Source: an uncultured Lachnospiraceae bacterium
GTDB lineage: Bacteria > Bacillota > Clostridia > Lachnospirales > Lachnospiraceae
DNA length: 64,000 bases
Direction of reading: 5' to 3'
Assembly (NCBI GenBank): GCA_910588845.1
Contig: CAJURU010000005.1
Location: 62,001 to 126,000 of the forward strand
The notes beneath the pieces were generated by a model. That model did not search any database and was not told the origin of the DNA. It was given only the letters and a program-made list of their open reading frames with translations. Positions 26,537 to 33,775 of this stretch are shown here, piece by piece. How positions within the stretch are numbered: the first letter of the stretch is position 1; every line of letters begins with the position of its first letter. Both the position numbers and the translations under genes were made by a program.

Positions 26537-26613
26537 CGTTTCCTGGTTTTGTTATCCGATATGTTCAGGCGAAGGGGTGGACTGGCGCCTTGTTGATACG
26601 CGCAAGGAACTTG

Positions 26614-27312
26614 TCAGCGCTTCGTTTCCTTCCGATACCAGTAAAGCGTCTTCAGGCTAAAATAGCCATAACCTATTGCTAATACGAGCAGCATGAGAGG
26701 AAAGATGCCTCCAACCATTCGGCCCAGCGCAAAGGGCATTTCAAACAGGAAGGCCAGCAGAAACTTAGAGCCGCTCAGTTCCCACAGCCCCGGCGTGTAG
26801 AAGAAATCTTTCCACCCGGAGTGAAAAGGAAAATGAAAATTGTTCCAATATATGATAAACAGCGGCAGATACAGGGCAAACATCATCAGCCAGTTGCTGG
26901 AAATCCGGCGGTAGCGAGCTGCTTTGGAAGGAGAATCGGAAAAAATTTCTTCCAGGCAGTCCGAGCGCATTCTTTCAAAATACTGGTTTCCCTCCGATTT
27001 TTTACCAGCGACATGATGCCAGCCGTAATCTTCAAATAACGTCAGGTAATCTATGAAATCTTCTTTCTTAGAGAAAATGCGGAAATCCATCCTCACTAGA
27101 GGCAGGAACGGTTCTGTGTTCCGGCTCTCTGAGTGGGGATTTTCAGCCTGGGCAGTTTCAGAAACCTCATTTTCTACGTTGGCGCCAGGAGGAAGTTCTT
27201 CAAATACATATTGTCCCCAGGATACATTTTTCAGGCGGTAGCCCTGGGTGATGATAGAGTTAATCCACGCTTCCTCTTTGTCAATATTTAGAAATAATTT
27301 GAACTTTGTCAT
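26614..27312 (-). CDS. DUF2812-family membrane protein
   Basis: The 232-residue protein has an N-terminal soluble DUF2812 domain (about 1-120; KLFLNIDKEEAWINSIITQGYRL, DYGWHHVAGKKSEG). Two or three TM helices follow (about 140-158, 185-205, 205-225). DUF2812 proteins are characteristically encoded downstream of PadR regulators, as here, and are thought to be their effector targets. The molecular function is unknown. The ribosome site AAGGAG precedes ATG 27312. Confidence 0.85.
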   Translation of the reverse strand: MTKFKLFLNIDKEEAWINSIITQGYRLKNVSWGQYVFEELPPGANVENEVSETAQAENPHSESRNTEPFLPLVRMDFRIFSKKEDFIDYLTLFEDYGWHHVAGKKSEGNQYFERMRSDCLEEIFSDSPSKAARYRRISSNWLMMFALYLPLFIIYWNNFHFPFHSGWKDFFYTPGLWELSGSKFLLAFLFEMPFALGRMVGGIFPLMLLVLAIGYGYFSLKTLYWYRKETKR

Positions 27313-27400
27313 AGGGATGCTCCTTTCTTTAAGCCAAGAATTTTGTCATGGGGGGTGTCTTTTCCAGCGGTTGTGAATTACATTGCAAGGATGTTTTGTT

Positions 27401-27712
27401 CTATAGGTTATGGTCTTCTGCCACCTGTACAAGATAGCGGAGACGTTTTGCTTCCAGGCCTAACACTTCTTTGCCGAGTTCGGTAGTTTGATAGACTTTC
27501 CGCCTCTTATCTTTGCTTTTGACAGAGCGGATGAGCTTCTGTTTCAAAAGATTTTCAATAGCGCCGTACATGGTTCCGGCTGCAATCCGCACATTTCCAT
27601 CGCTTAATGTTTCTACCTTCTGCATAATGTAATAGCCGTGTCCGGGTTCCAGCAGGGCTACCAGGATATACCAGGTAGTTTCCGTAAGGGGCAGGTAACT
27701 GCTTAAATTCAT
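27401..27712 (-). CDS. PadR-family transcriptional repressor
   Basis: The 103-residue winged-helix protein has the PadR core (WYILVALLEPGHGYYIMQKVE, GTMYGAIENLLKQKLIR, RRKVYQTTELGKEVL). PadR proteins are usually autorepressors released by a ligand or stress. ATG 27712 follows GGAG by seven bases. Its promoter contains palindromes ideally placed for autorepression (see 27738-27798), and it heads a two-gene unit with the DUF2812 gene. Confidence 0.92.
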   Translation of the reverse strand: MNLSSYLPLTETTWYILVALLEPGHGYYIMQKVETLSDGNVRIAAGTMYGAIENLLKQKLIRSVKSKDKRRKVYQTTELGKEVLGLEAKRLRYLVQVAEDHNL

Positions 27713-27737
27713 AATCAATCTCCTTTCGCTTCTGTAC

Positions 27738-27798
27738 AGTTCAAATATACAGTTGAACTATATATTTGGATTATATACAGTGAAACTGTATATGTCAA
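27738..27798 (-). promoter_or_regulatory. PadR promoter with embedded operator palindromes
   Basis: The minus strand shows a perfect consensus promoter, TTGACA (27798-27793), 17 bases and TATAAT (27775-27770). A 9-base-arm palindrome, ATATACAGT-GAA-ACTGTATAT (27773-27793), fills the spacer. A second inverted repeat, AGTTCAA/TTGAACT (27738-27759), lies downstream of the -10. A bound PadR dimer would block polymerase. Confidence 0.85.
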
Positions 27799-27831
27799 GA
27801 GAAAATTCTCATGAAGTTTGAGTTTTACTAT

Positions 27832-27881
27832 TAAGCGGAAAGACCTTTTGAACGAGTAAATATATTAGTGCGACAGCCCCC
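27832..27881. repeat. Dispersed repeat, family R1, copy 3 (half element)
   Basis: AAGCGGAAAGACC, TTTTGAACGAGTAAATATAT and TAGTGCGACAGCC match the right half of R1 copies 1 and 2 almost base for base. The left arm is missing. It sits between the PadR promoter and the aldolase gene. Confidence 0.7.
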
Positions 27882-28068
27882 TTTTGGTACTATACACATA
27901 CAAAATGGGGAAACTGGAAACGTATAGGGATTGACAAATTGATAAATTTTTTGTATGATATTTATACTTTAGCAATTTAAAGCGCGAATGCATAATAGTA
28001 ATAACAATAGTTTATTTTCCGTTAATAGTAAAATATCAGGAAAAGCGCGTGGAATGGAGGAAATAGGG

Positions 28069-29052
28069 ATGTCAGAGAATTACAATCAGAGGACGTTGAT
28101 GGATTACAGTCCAGATATCAAAGTGTTGGACTGTACGATGAGAGATGGAGGACTTGTAAATAATTTTGCATTTACAGAAGAATTTGTCCGCGATTTATAC
28201 CAGGCAAACATAAAAGCGGGCGTCGATTATATGGAGTTCGGTTATAAGGCGTCTAAAGATGTGTTTGACCCCAAGGATTTCGGCAAATGGAAATTCTGTG
28301 ACGAGAAAGATATCCGCGCCATTGTGGGAGATAATAAATCTCCTTTGAAGATATCCGTGATGGCGGACGTGGGACGCTGTGATTATAAGAAGGATATCCT
28401 GCCGGGGAAAGACAGCGTGATAGACCTTGTACGGGTAGCAACTTACATACATCAGATTCCGGCCGCAGTCAAGATGATAGAGGACATCAAGAAAAAGGGG
28501 TATGAAGCGACGGTAAATATTATGGCCGTGTCCAAGGTCAATAGCGATGATCTGGATGCAGCGCTGCAGATTCTTGCCAATAGTTCCGTGGATGCTATTT
28601 ACCTGGTGGACAGCTTTGGATCCTTCTACCCGGAGCAGATTACGAAGCTTTCCAAAAAATATGTAGAGATTGCAGATGCATCTGGTAAAATAGTAGGAAT
28701 TCATGCGCACAACAATCAGCAGCTTGCATTTGCCAATACGATAGAAGCCTGCCGTATGGGCGTATGCCTTTTGGATGCGACGGTGAACGGTATGGGGCGC
28801 GGAGCGGGCAACTGTTTCTTAGAAGCGCTGCTTAGTTTCCTCAAGAATCCGAAATATGATGAGATACCAATTATACGTTTTGTGGAAAAACATATGCTCA
28901 AGCTGAAAGAGGAGGGAGCAGTCTGGGGGTATGATATTCCCTATCTGTTGACGGGGATCTTAAACAGCCATCCTTCGACAGCTATCAAATTTATCAAGGA
29001 TAATCGTACCGATTATACGAGGCTGATGCAGGAACTGATGGATCTTGAATAA
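28069..29052 (+). CDS. DRE-TIM metallolyase-type aldolase
   Basis: The 327-residue TIM-barrel protein is of the HMG-CoA lyase/4-hydroxy-2-oxovalerate aldolase superfamily. The first-strand motif is VLDCTMRDGGLVNNF, the metal-ligand motif is GIHAHNNQQLAFAN, and the ATVNGMGRGAGN loop is present. The substrate is not evident and no companion dehydrogenase is adjacent. I place the start at ATG 28069 after GGAGG; an upstream in-frame ATG at 27988 has no ribosome site. A terminator follows. Confidence 0.85.
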   Translation: MSENYNQRTLMDYSPDIKVLDCTMRDGGLVNNFAFTEEFVRDLYQANIKAGVDYMEFGYKASKDVFDPKDFGKWKFCDEKDIRAIVGDNKSPLKISVMADVGRCDYKKDILPGKDSVIDLVRVATYIHQIPAAVKMIEDIKKKGYEATVNIMAVSKVNSDDLDAALQILANSSVDAIYLVDSFGSFYPEQITKLSKKYVEIADASGKIVGIHAHNNQQLAFANTIEACRMGVCLLDATVNGMGRGAGNCFLEALLSFLKNPKYDEIPIIRFVEKHMLKLKEEGAVWGYDIPYLLTGILNSHPSTAIKFIKDNRTDYTRLMQELMDLE

Positions 29053-29063
29053 GTTAAGGAAGA

Positions 29064-29100
29064 AACACCTTAGGCAAATGTGATTGTCTAAGGTGTTTTT
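29064..29100 (+). terminator. Intrinsic terminator after the aldolase gene
   Basis: AACACCTTAG and CTAAGGTGTT form a perfect 10-base stem, extended by GCAA/TTGT inside, followed by TTTTT. It lies 12 bases after the stop codon. Confidence 0.9.
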
Positions 29101-29140
29101 GAAATCACCGCGTATCATCCGTGCGCTTACAACTAATATA

Positions 29141-29169
29141 TTGAAGCAGTCTGCCGTCTATGTTATGCT
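29141..29169 (+). promoter_or_regulatory. Candidate promoter of the DUF3990 pair
   Basis: TTGAAG (29141-29146) and TATGCT (29164-29169) are spaced 17 bases and lie 60 bases before the first gene. Confidence 0.5.
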
Positions 29170-29228
29170 TATCGTATGAAAAAACACGGAATGTGAAAAT
29201 TTCATTGAAAAACAGGAGGCTGTCGGTT

Positions 29229-29693
29229 ATGGGAAAAATGATGGTATACCACGGAAGTTATGTAGAAATCAAAAACCCGGAAATACGTATCGGTAGAAAT
29301 ACCAAGGATTTTGGGGAGGGTTTTTATTGTACGATTATCAAAGAGCAGGCCCAGCGTTGGGCAAAAAGATATAAAACGCCCAGGGTAAATATATATACGG
29401 TGCGAATGAATGAGGCGTTGGACATTCTTGAATTTAAGGAGATGACGGAGGAGTGGCTGGATTTTATCATTGAATGCCGTCATGGGATTTCTCATAACCA
29501 TGATATTGTGATTGGCGCAATGGCGAATGACCAGATTTATAATTTCATCGCAGATTATATGGAAGGAATTATCACAAGAGAGCAATTTTGGAGCATGGCA
29601 AGATTCAAATATCCCACGCATCAGATAAATTTTTGCACGGAACATGCTTTAAAATGTCTGGAATTTTATGACTGTCAGGAGGTGCATTCATGA
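29229..29693 (+). CDS. DUF3990-family protein, ADP-ribosyltransferase-like toxin candidate
   Basis: The 154-residue protein has the DUF3990 signature near its start: MVYHGSYVEIKNPEI, then GRNTKDFGEGFYCTI and QAQRWAKRY. The H-G and F-G-x-G-F-Y-x-T pattern resembles ADP-ribosyltransferase folds, and the family is often encoded with a small partner in toxin-antitoxin-like pairs. ATG 29229 follows AGGAGG. Its stop overlaps the next start (ATGA), so both are produced together. Toxin activity is inferred. Confidence 0.75.
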   Translation: MGKMMVYHGSYVEIKNPEIRIGRNTKDFGEGFYCTIIKEQAQRWAKRYKTPRVNIYTVRMNEALDILEFKEMTEEWLDFIIECRHGISHNHDIVIGAMANDQIYNFIADYMEGIITREQFWSMARFKYPTHQINFCTEHALKCLEFYDCQEVHS

Positions 29694-30145
29694 TAGGAAG
29701 AGAAGACACGAAAGAGAACGATTTGTTTTTTACATGCAGCTTGATTGAATATATTGCCAGAAAGACGAAAAATCGCCGAGGCAATGTTGTAAATGCGCTT
29801 GGCTTTCAACGTTTGCAAAAGATATATGAGCTTGCAGATATCTACCACAGTGATAATATCGACAGGGTCAGCGACGACTTTATCGCCGAGGCAGGGATTC
29901 AAAAAGGAGATTTTGACAACGTTGCCGCAGGCAAATACTCGATACCGTCCCATTGGGATATGGGGAAAGTGTATAAGAGGCTGATTCTGGGAATTGCCAG
30001 GGAAAGGGATATGGATATTATTGAAGCTCTGATAGAAGGTTATAATTCTTTTGTCAGTGAAAAGATTGACGATTATAACAGCAGTTTCTATTATGATAAT
30101 CCGCAAAATATTTTAAATGCGTATCTGTATGGAGAAATTGAGTGA
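29690..30145 (+). CDS. Partner protein of DUF3990 (possible antitoxin, DUF3791-like N-terminus)
   Basis: The 151-residue soluble protein begins with FFTCSLIEYIARKTKNRRGNV, similar in layout to DUF3791 proteins that accompany DUF3990. A longer helical C-terminal region follows (GKVYKRLILGIARERDMD, and SEKIDDYNSSFYY). It overlaps the preceding gene by four bases. The sequence could also be two fused short modules. A perfect 15-base inverted repeat lies 31 bases after its stop. Confidence 0.65.
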   Translation: MIGREDTKENDLFFTCSLIEYIARKTKNRRGNVVNALGFQRLQKIYELADIYHSDNIDRVSDDFIAEAGIQKGDFDNVAAGKYSIPSHWDMGKVYKRLILGIARERDMDIIEALIEGYNSFVSEKIDDYNSSFYYDNPQNILNAYLYGEIE

Positions 30146-30176
30146 AATCTGCCAGTTAAAGAATTCTATCGGGAAT

Positions 30177-30212
30177 TATAGTAAACGACAAAAATAATTG
30201 TCGTTTACTATA
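30177..30212. repeat. Perfect 15-base inverted repeat after the DUF3990 pair
   Basis: TATAGTAAACGACAA (30177-30191) and TTGTCGTTTACTATA (30198-30212) are perfect arms around a 6-base AAATAA loop. No T-run follows. It could end the transcript, be an operator, or mark an element boundary. Confidence 0.75.
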
Positions 30213-30264
30213 GACCCTCCGGGGGATACATTAGAGAAATCGTTATTATTGCCTAAAATATTTG

Positions 30265-30300
30265 GGGCGCCGCACGGAGCAATATCTCCATGCGGCGCCC
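30265..30300. repeat. GC-rich hairpin upstream of tig
   Basis: GGGCGCCGCA and TGCGGCGCCC pair perfectly. They are extended by GGAG/CTCC across one A-C mismatch around a 6-base loop. No T-run follows on either strand, so it is not a typical terminator. It separates the DUF3990 locus from the tig promoter region (30301-30530). In that region I see a likely -10 TATACT at about 30413 but no convincing -35. Confidence 0.7.
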
Positions 30301-30530
30301 TCATTAGCTGCTTCTTTAGAATCCCCTGCCATTTCTTAGGATGTTCTCGTTGTCGGTAAAAATACTATATTGTAAACGGAACGCAAAAAATCAAAAAAGT
30401 TCTGGTATTTTTCTGGGGAGTGTGCTATACTTTTACAATGATTGTGTAAATCAGTTTATCAGCACAAAATGAGATATATCTGTATAAAAATGTTACAGGG
30501 TGATATATATTTAAGGAGGAAATAGCTATA

Positions 30531-31832
30531 ATGAGCGTACAGGTGGAAAATTTAGAAAAAAATATGGTAAAGCTTACCATTGAGGTATCGGCAGAAGATT
30601 TAGAAAAGGCACTCCAGGCTGTTTATATGAAGGAGAAGGGCAGGATCAGCCTGCCGGGATTCCGCAAGGGCAAGGTGCCAAGAGCTATGATTGAGAAGAT
30701 GTACGGAGTGGAGATTTTCTTTGAGGATGCAGCAAACATGCTGATTACCCAGGAATACCCTAAAGCTGTGGATGAGTGCGGGGCAGATGTAGTCTCCAGG
30801 CCGGAAATTGATATTGCACAGATGGAAAAAGGTAAGCCGTTCATTTTTACGGCGGAGGTTGCCGTGAGGCCGGAAGTGACGCTTGGTGAATACAAAGGCG
30901 TAGCTGTTACCAAGATTGACAGCGCTGTAACAGAAGAAGAGCTGAATGCAGAGATAGACAAAGAAAGAAAGAGCAATGCAAGGACCATCACGGTAGAAGA
31001 CCGTGCCATTGAGGATGGAGATATTGCTGTGATTGATTTTGAAGGATTTACAGACGGCGTTGCATTTGAGGGCGGAAAAGGTGAGAACCACTCATTGGTA
31101 ATTGGTTCCCATTCTTTTATCGAAGGCTTCGAGGAACAGCTCATTGGCAGAAAGACAGGGGAAGAGCTGGACGTCAATGTGACATTTCCGGAAGAATATC
31201 ATGCACAGGAGCTTGCTGGCAAGCCGGCTGTGTTTAAGGTTAAGATTAATGAAGTTAAAATGGAAGAGATGCCTGAGCTGGACGACGAGTTCGCACAGGA
31301 TGTTTCCGAGTTTGATACGCTTGCTGAATACAAAGAAGATGTGGAGAAGAAGCTTGTTGAGCGCAAGATAGCGGAAGGAAAGCGCATGCAGGAGAGTGAA
31401 GCGGTTGATAACATCGTGGAAGCTTCCCAGATGGAAATTCCCGACGTGATGATTGAGACACAGGCACAGTCCATGATGGAAGATTTTGCCAACAGAATTT
31501 CCCAGCAGGGTTTATCTATGGAACAGTATATGCAGTTTAGCGGAACGACCATGGAGCAGATGTTAGAGCAGATGAAGCCGGAGGCGTTGAAGCGCATTCA
31601 GTCTTCCTTAGTATTGGAAGAGATTGCTAAGAAAGAAGATATCCAGGTATCTGAGGAAGATATAGATGCAGAACTTGATAGAATGGCAAAAATGTATGGT
31701 ATGGAGGCAGACCAGTTGAAAGAATTTATGGGAGATTCTGAGAAAGAATCCATGAAGATAGAGCTTGCCGTACAGAAAGCCGTAGCAATGATTATGGAGC
31801 ATGTAGTGGAAAAAGATGCAGATCCAGAATAA
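30531..31832 (+). CDS. tig: Trigger factor
   Basis: The 433-residue ribosome-associated chaperone and prolyl isomerase binds nascent chains at the exit tunnel. The ribosome-docking signature LPGFRKGKVPRAMIEKMYG is at about residues 41-59. The FKBP domain follows (about 155-240, GDIAVIDFEGFTDGVAFEGG), and then the helical C-terminal chaperone arms. AAGGAGGAAATAGC precedes ATG 30531. It is first in tig-clpP-clpX-lon, a conserved Firmicute protein quality-control cluster. Confidence 0.97.
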   Translation: MSVQVENLEKNMVKLTIEVSAEDLEKALQAVYMKEKGRISLPGFRKGKVPRAMIEKMYGVEIFFEDAANMLITQEYPKAVDECGADVVSRPEIDIAQMEKGKPFIFTAEVAVRPEVTLGEYKGVAVTKIDSAVTEEELNAEIDKERKSNARTITVEDRAIEDGDIAVIDFEGFTDGVAFEGGKGENHSLVIGSHSFIEGFEEQLIGRKTGEELDVNVTFPEEYHAQELAGKPAVFKVKINEVKMEEMPELDDEFAQDVSEFDTLAEYKEDVEKKLVERKIAEGKRMQESEAVDNIVEASQMEIPDVMIETQAQSMMEDFANRISQQGLSMEQYMQFSGTTMEQMLEQMKPEALKRIQSSLVLEEIAKKEDIQVSEEDIDAELDRMAKMYGMEADQLKEFMGDSEKESMKIELAVQKAVAMIMEHVVEKDADPE

Positions 31833-31844
31833 GGAGGGAATTGC

Positions 31845-32429
31845 ATGAGTTTAGTACCTTATGTCGTTGAGCAAACCAGCAGAGGAGAACGGTCTTACGA
31901 TATCTACTCCAGACTGTTAAAAGACAGGATTATATTTTTGGGCGAGGAAGTCAATGAGACGACGGCGGGTCTTGTGGTGGCCCAGCTTTTGTTCCTGGAA
32001 TCAGAGGACCCCGGCAAGGATATTCATCTGTATATCAATTCTCCGGGCGGCGTGGTTACGGCCGGGCTGGCTATTTATGACACAATGAATTATATCAAAT
32101 GCGATGTGGAGACCATCTGTATCGGACTTGCAGCAAGCATGGGAGCATTTTTGCTGGCAGGCGGGACGAAGGGCAAGCGTTTTGCGCTTCCTAACGCTGA
32201 GATTATGATTCATCAGCCGTCAGGCGGCGCCAAAGGACAGGCGACTGATATTCAGATTGCGGCAGACAATATATTGAAAACCAAGAAACGGCTGAATACA
32301 ATTCTGTCAGAAAATACGGGCAAACCGTATGACGTGATTGCTGAGGATACGGAGCGCGACAATTATATGTCCGCAGAAGAAGCGAAGGAATACGGCCTGA
32401 TTGACGGTGTGATTACAAACAGAAAATAA
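31845..32429 (+). CDS. clpP: ATP-dependent Clp protease proteolytic subunit
   Basis: The 194-residue serine protease subunit forms the 14-mer degradation chamber used with ClpX (next gene) or other Clp ATPases. The nucleophile Ser is in GLAASMGAFLL and His in AEIMIHQPSGG. The Asp lies in the ERDNYMSAEEAKEYGLID region. The start YVVEQTSRGERSYDIYSRL is typical. AAGGAGGG precedes ATG 31845, 12 bases after tig. Confidence 0.98.
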   Translation: MSLVPYVVEQTSRGERSYDIYSRLLKDRIIFLGEEVNETTAGLVVAQLLFLESEDPGKDIHLYINSPGGVVTAGLAIYDTMNYIKCDVETICIGLAASMGAFLLAGGTKGKRFALPNAEIMIHQPSGGAKGQATDIQIAADNILKTKKRLNTILSENTGKPYDVIAEDTERDNYMSAEEAKEYGLIDGVITNRK

Positions 32430-32501
32430 AGAGTGGGGACAGCGTGCATATGCCACTGTCCCTTTTGAGAAATTTGAATTGGAAGAGGTGGGAATAGAAA
32501 T

Positions 32502-33764
32502 ATGGCTGGAAGGTTTGAGGAGAAAATTCGCTGCTCTTTCTGTGGCAAGACAGATGGGCAGGTGCGCAAGATGATTGCGGGGCCAAATGGGGCATATATC
32601 TGTGACGAATGCGTGGATATCTGCGCGGAGATTATTGAGGAAGAGTTGTTAGAAGAGGAAGCGGAAATTTTGCCGGAGCCGGAGGTTGAGGAGATTAATT
32701 TATTGAAACCGGAAGAGCTCAAGAAGTTTCTGGATGAATATGTCATTGGGCAGGAGGAGGCCAAAAAGGTTCTGTCGGTTGCGGTATATAATCATTACAA
32801 AAGGATTCTTGCACCGAGGAACATGGGCGTGGAATTACAAAAGAGCAATATTCTGATGCTGGGGCCGACGGGCTGTGGGAAGACATTACTGGCACAGACA
32901 TTGGCGCGTATCATCAATGTTCCCTTTGCTATCGCAGACGCCACGGCGCTGACAGAGGCGGGGTACGTGGGCGAGGATGTCGAAAATATCCTGCTGAAGA
33001 TTATCCAGGCAGCGGAGGGTGATATTGAGCGCGCCCAGATGGGAATCATCTATGTAGATGAGATTGACAAGATTACAAGAAAATCAGAGAATCCTTCGAT
33101 TACCAGGGATGTGTCAGGCGAAGGCGTGCAGCAGGCGCTTCTGAAAATATTAGAGGGCACGGTGGCAAGTGTTCCGCCCCAGGGCGGCAGGAAGCATCCG
33201 CAGCAGGAATTGATCCAGATTGATACCACGAACATTCTCTTCATCTGCGGCGGCGCTTTTGAAGGGCTGGATAAGATTGTGGAGACCAGGATGGATCAGA
33301 AATCTATGGGATTTAATGCAGAGATTGCCGACAAGAGAGAGCGGGATATAGGTTTAATCTTAAAACACGTGCTCCCGCAGGATCTCGTAAAATTTGGATT
33401 GATACCGGAATTTGTAGGGCGCGTGCCGGTAACGGTTTCCCTGGAATCTCTGGATAAGGATGCGTTAGTGCGTATTCTTAAAGAGCCCAGGAATTCTCTG
33501 ATTCGCCAGTACCAGGCGTTGTTTGAGCTGGACGGTGTGGAACTCGTTTTTGATGAAGACGCTGTGGAGGCGATTGCAGAGAAGACTCTGAAGCGTAAGA
33601 CAGGCGCCAGAGGACTCCGCGCCATTGTGGAGAAGGTACTGATGGACTTAATGTATCGTGTGCCTTCCGATGAGACGATTGCAGTTTGCAGAATTACGAA
33701 AGCTGTAGTTGAAGAGCAGGAGGATGTGCAGGTTATATACCATAACGAGAGTAAATCTGCCTGA
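32502..33764 (+). CDS. clpX: ATP-dependent Clp protease ATP-binding subunit ClpX
   Basis: The 420-residue AAA+ unfoldase delivers substrates to ClpP. The N-terminal C4 zinc finger (CSFCGKTDGQVRKM ... CDEC) is at about residues 11-40. Walker A is GPTGCGKT, Walker B is IIYVDEIDKI, and the GYVGEDVENILLKI pore region is present. It lies 72 bases after clpP, with GAGGTGGG before ATG 32502. Confidence 0.98.
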   Translation: MAGRFEEKIRCSFCGKTDGQVRKMIAGPNGAYICDECVDICAEIIEEELLEEEAEILPEPEVEEINLLKPEELKKFLDEYVIGQEEAKKVLSVAVYNHYKRILAPRNMGVELQKSNILMLGPTGCGKTLLAQTLARIINVPFAIADATALTEAGYVGEDVENILLKIIQAAEGDIERAQMGIIYVDEIDKITRKSENPSITRDVSGEGVQQALLKILEGTVASVPPQGGRKHPQQELIQIDTTNILFICGGAFEGLDKIVETRMDQKSMGFNAEIADKRERDIGLILKHVLPQDLVKFGLIPEFVGRVPVTVSLESLDKDALVRILKEPRNSLIRQYQALFELDGVELVFDEDAVEAIAEKTLKRKTGARGLRAIVEKVLMDLMYRVPSDETIAVCRITKAVVEEQEDVQVIYHNESKSA

Positions 33765-33775
33765 GGAGATAATAT

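Noticed and set aside
29690..30145. Annotation of the DUF3990 partner as a proven antitoxin
   Set aside because: Only gene order and a short N-terminal resemblance support it, so it is listed as possible.
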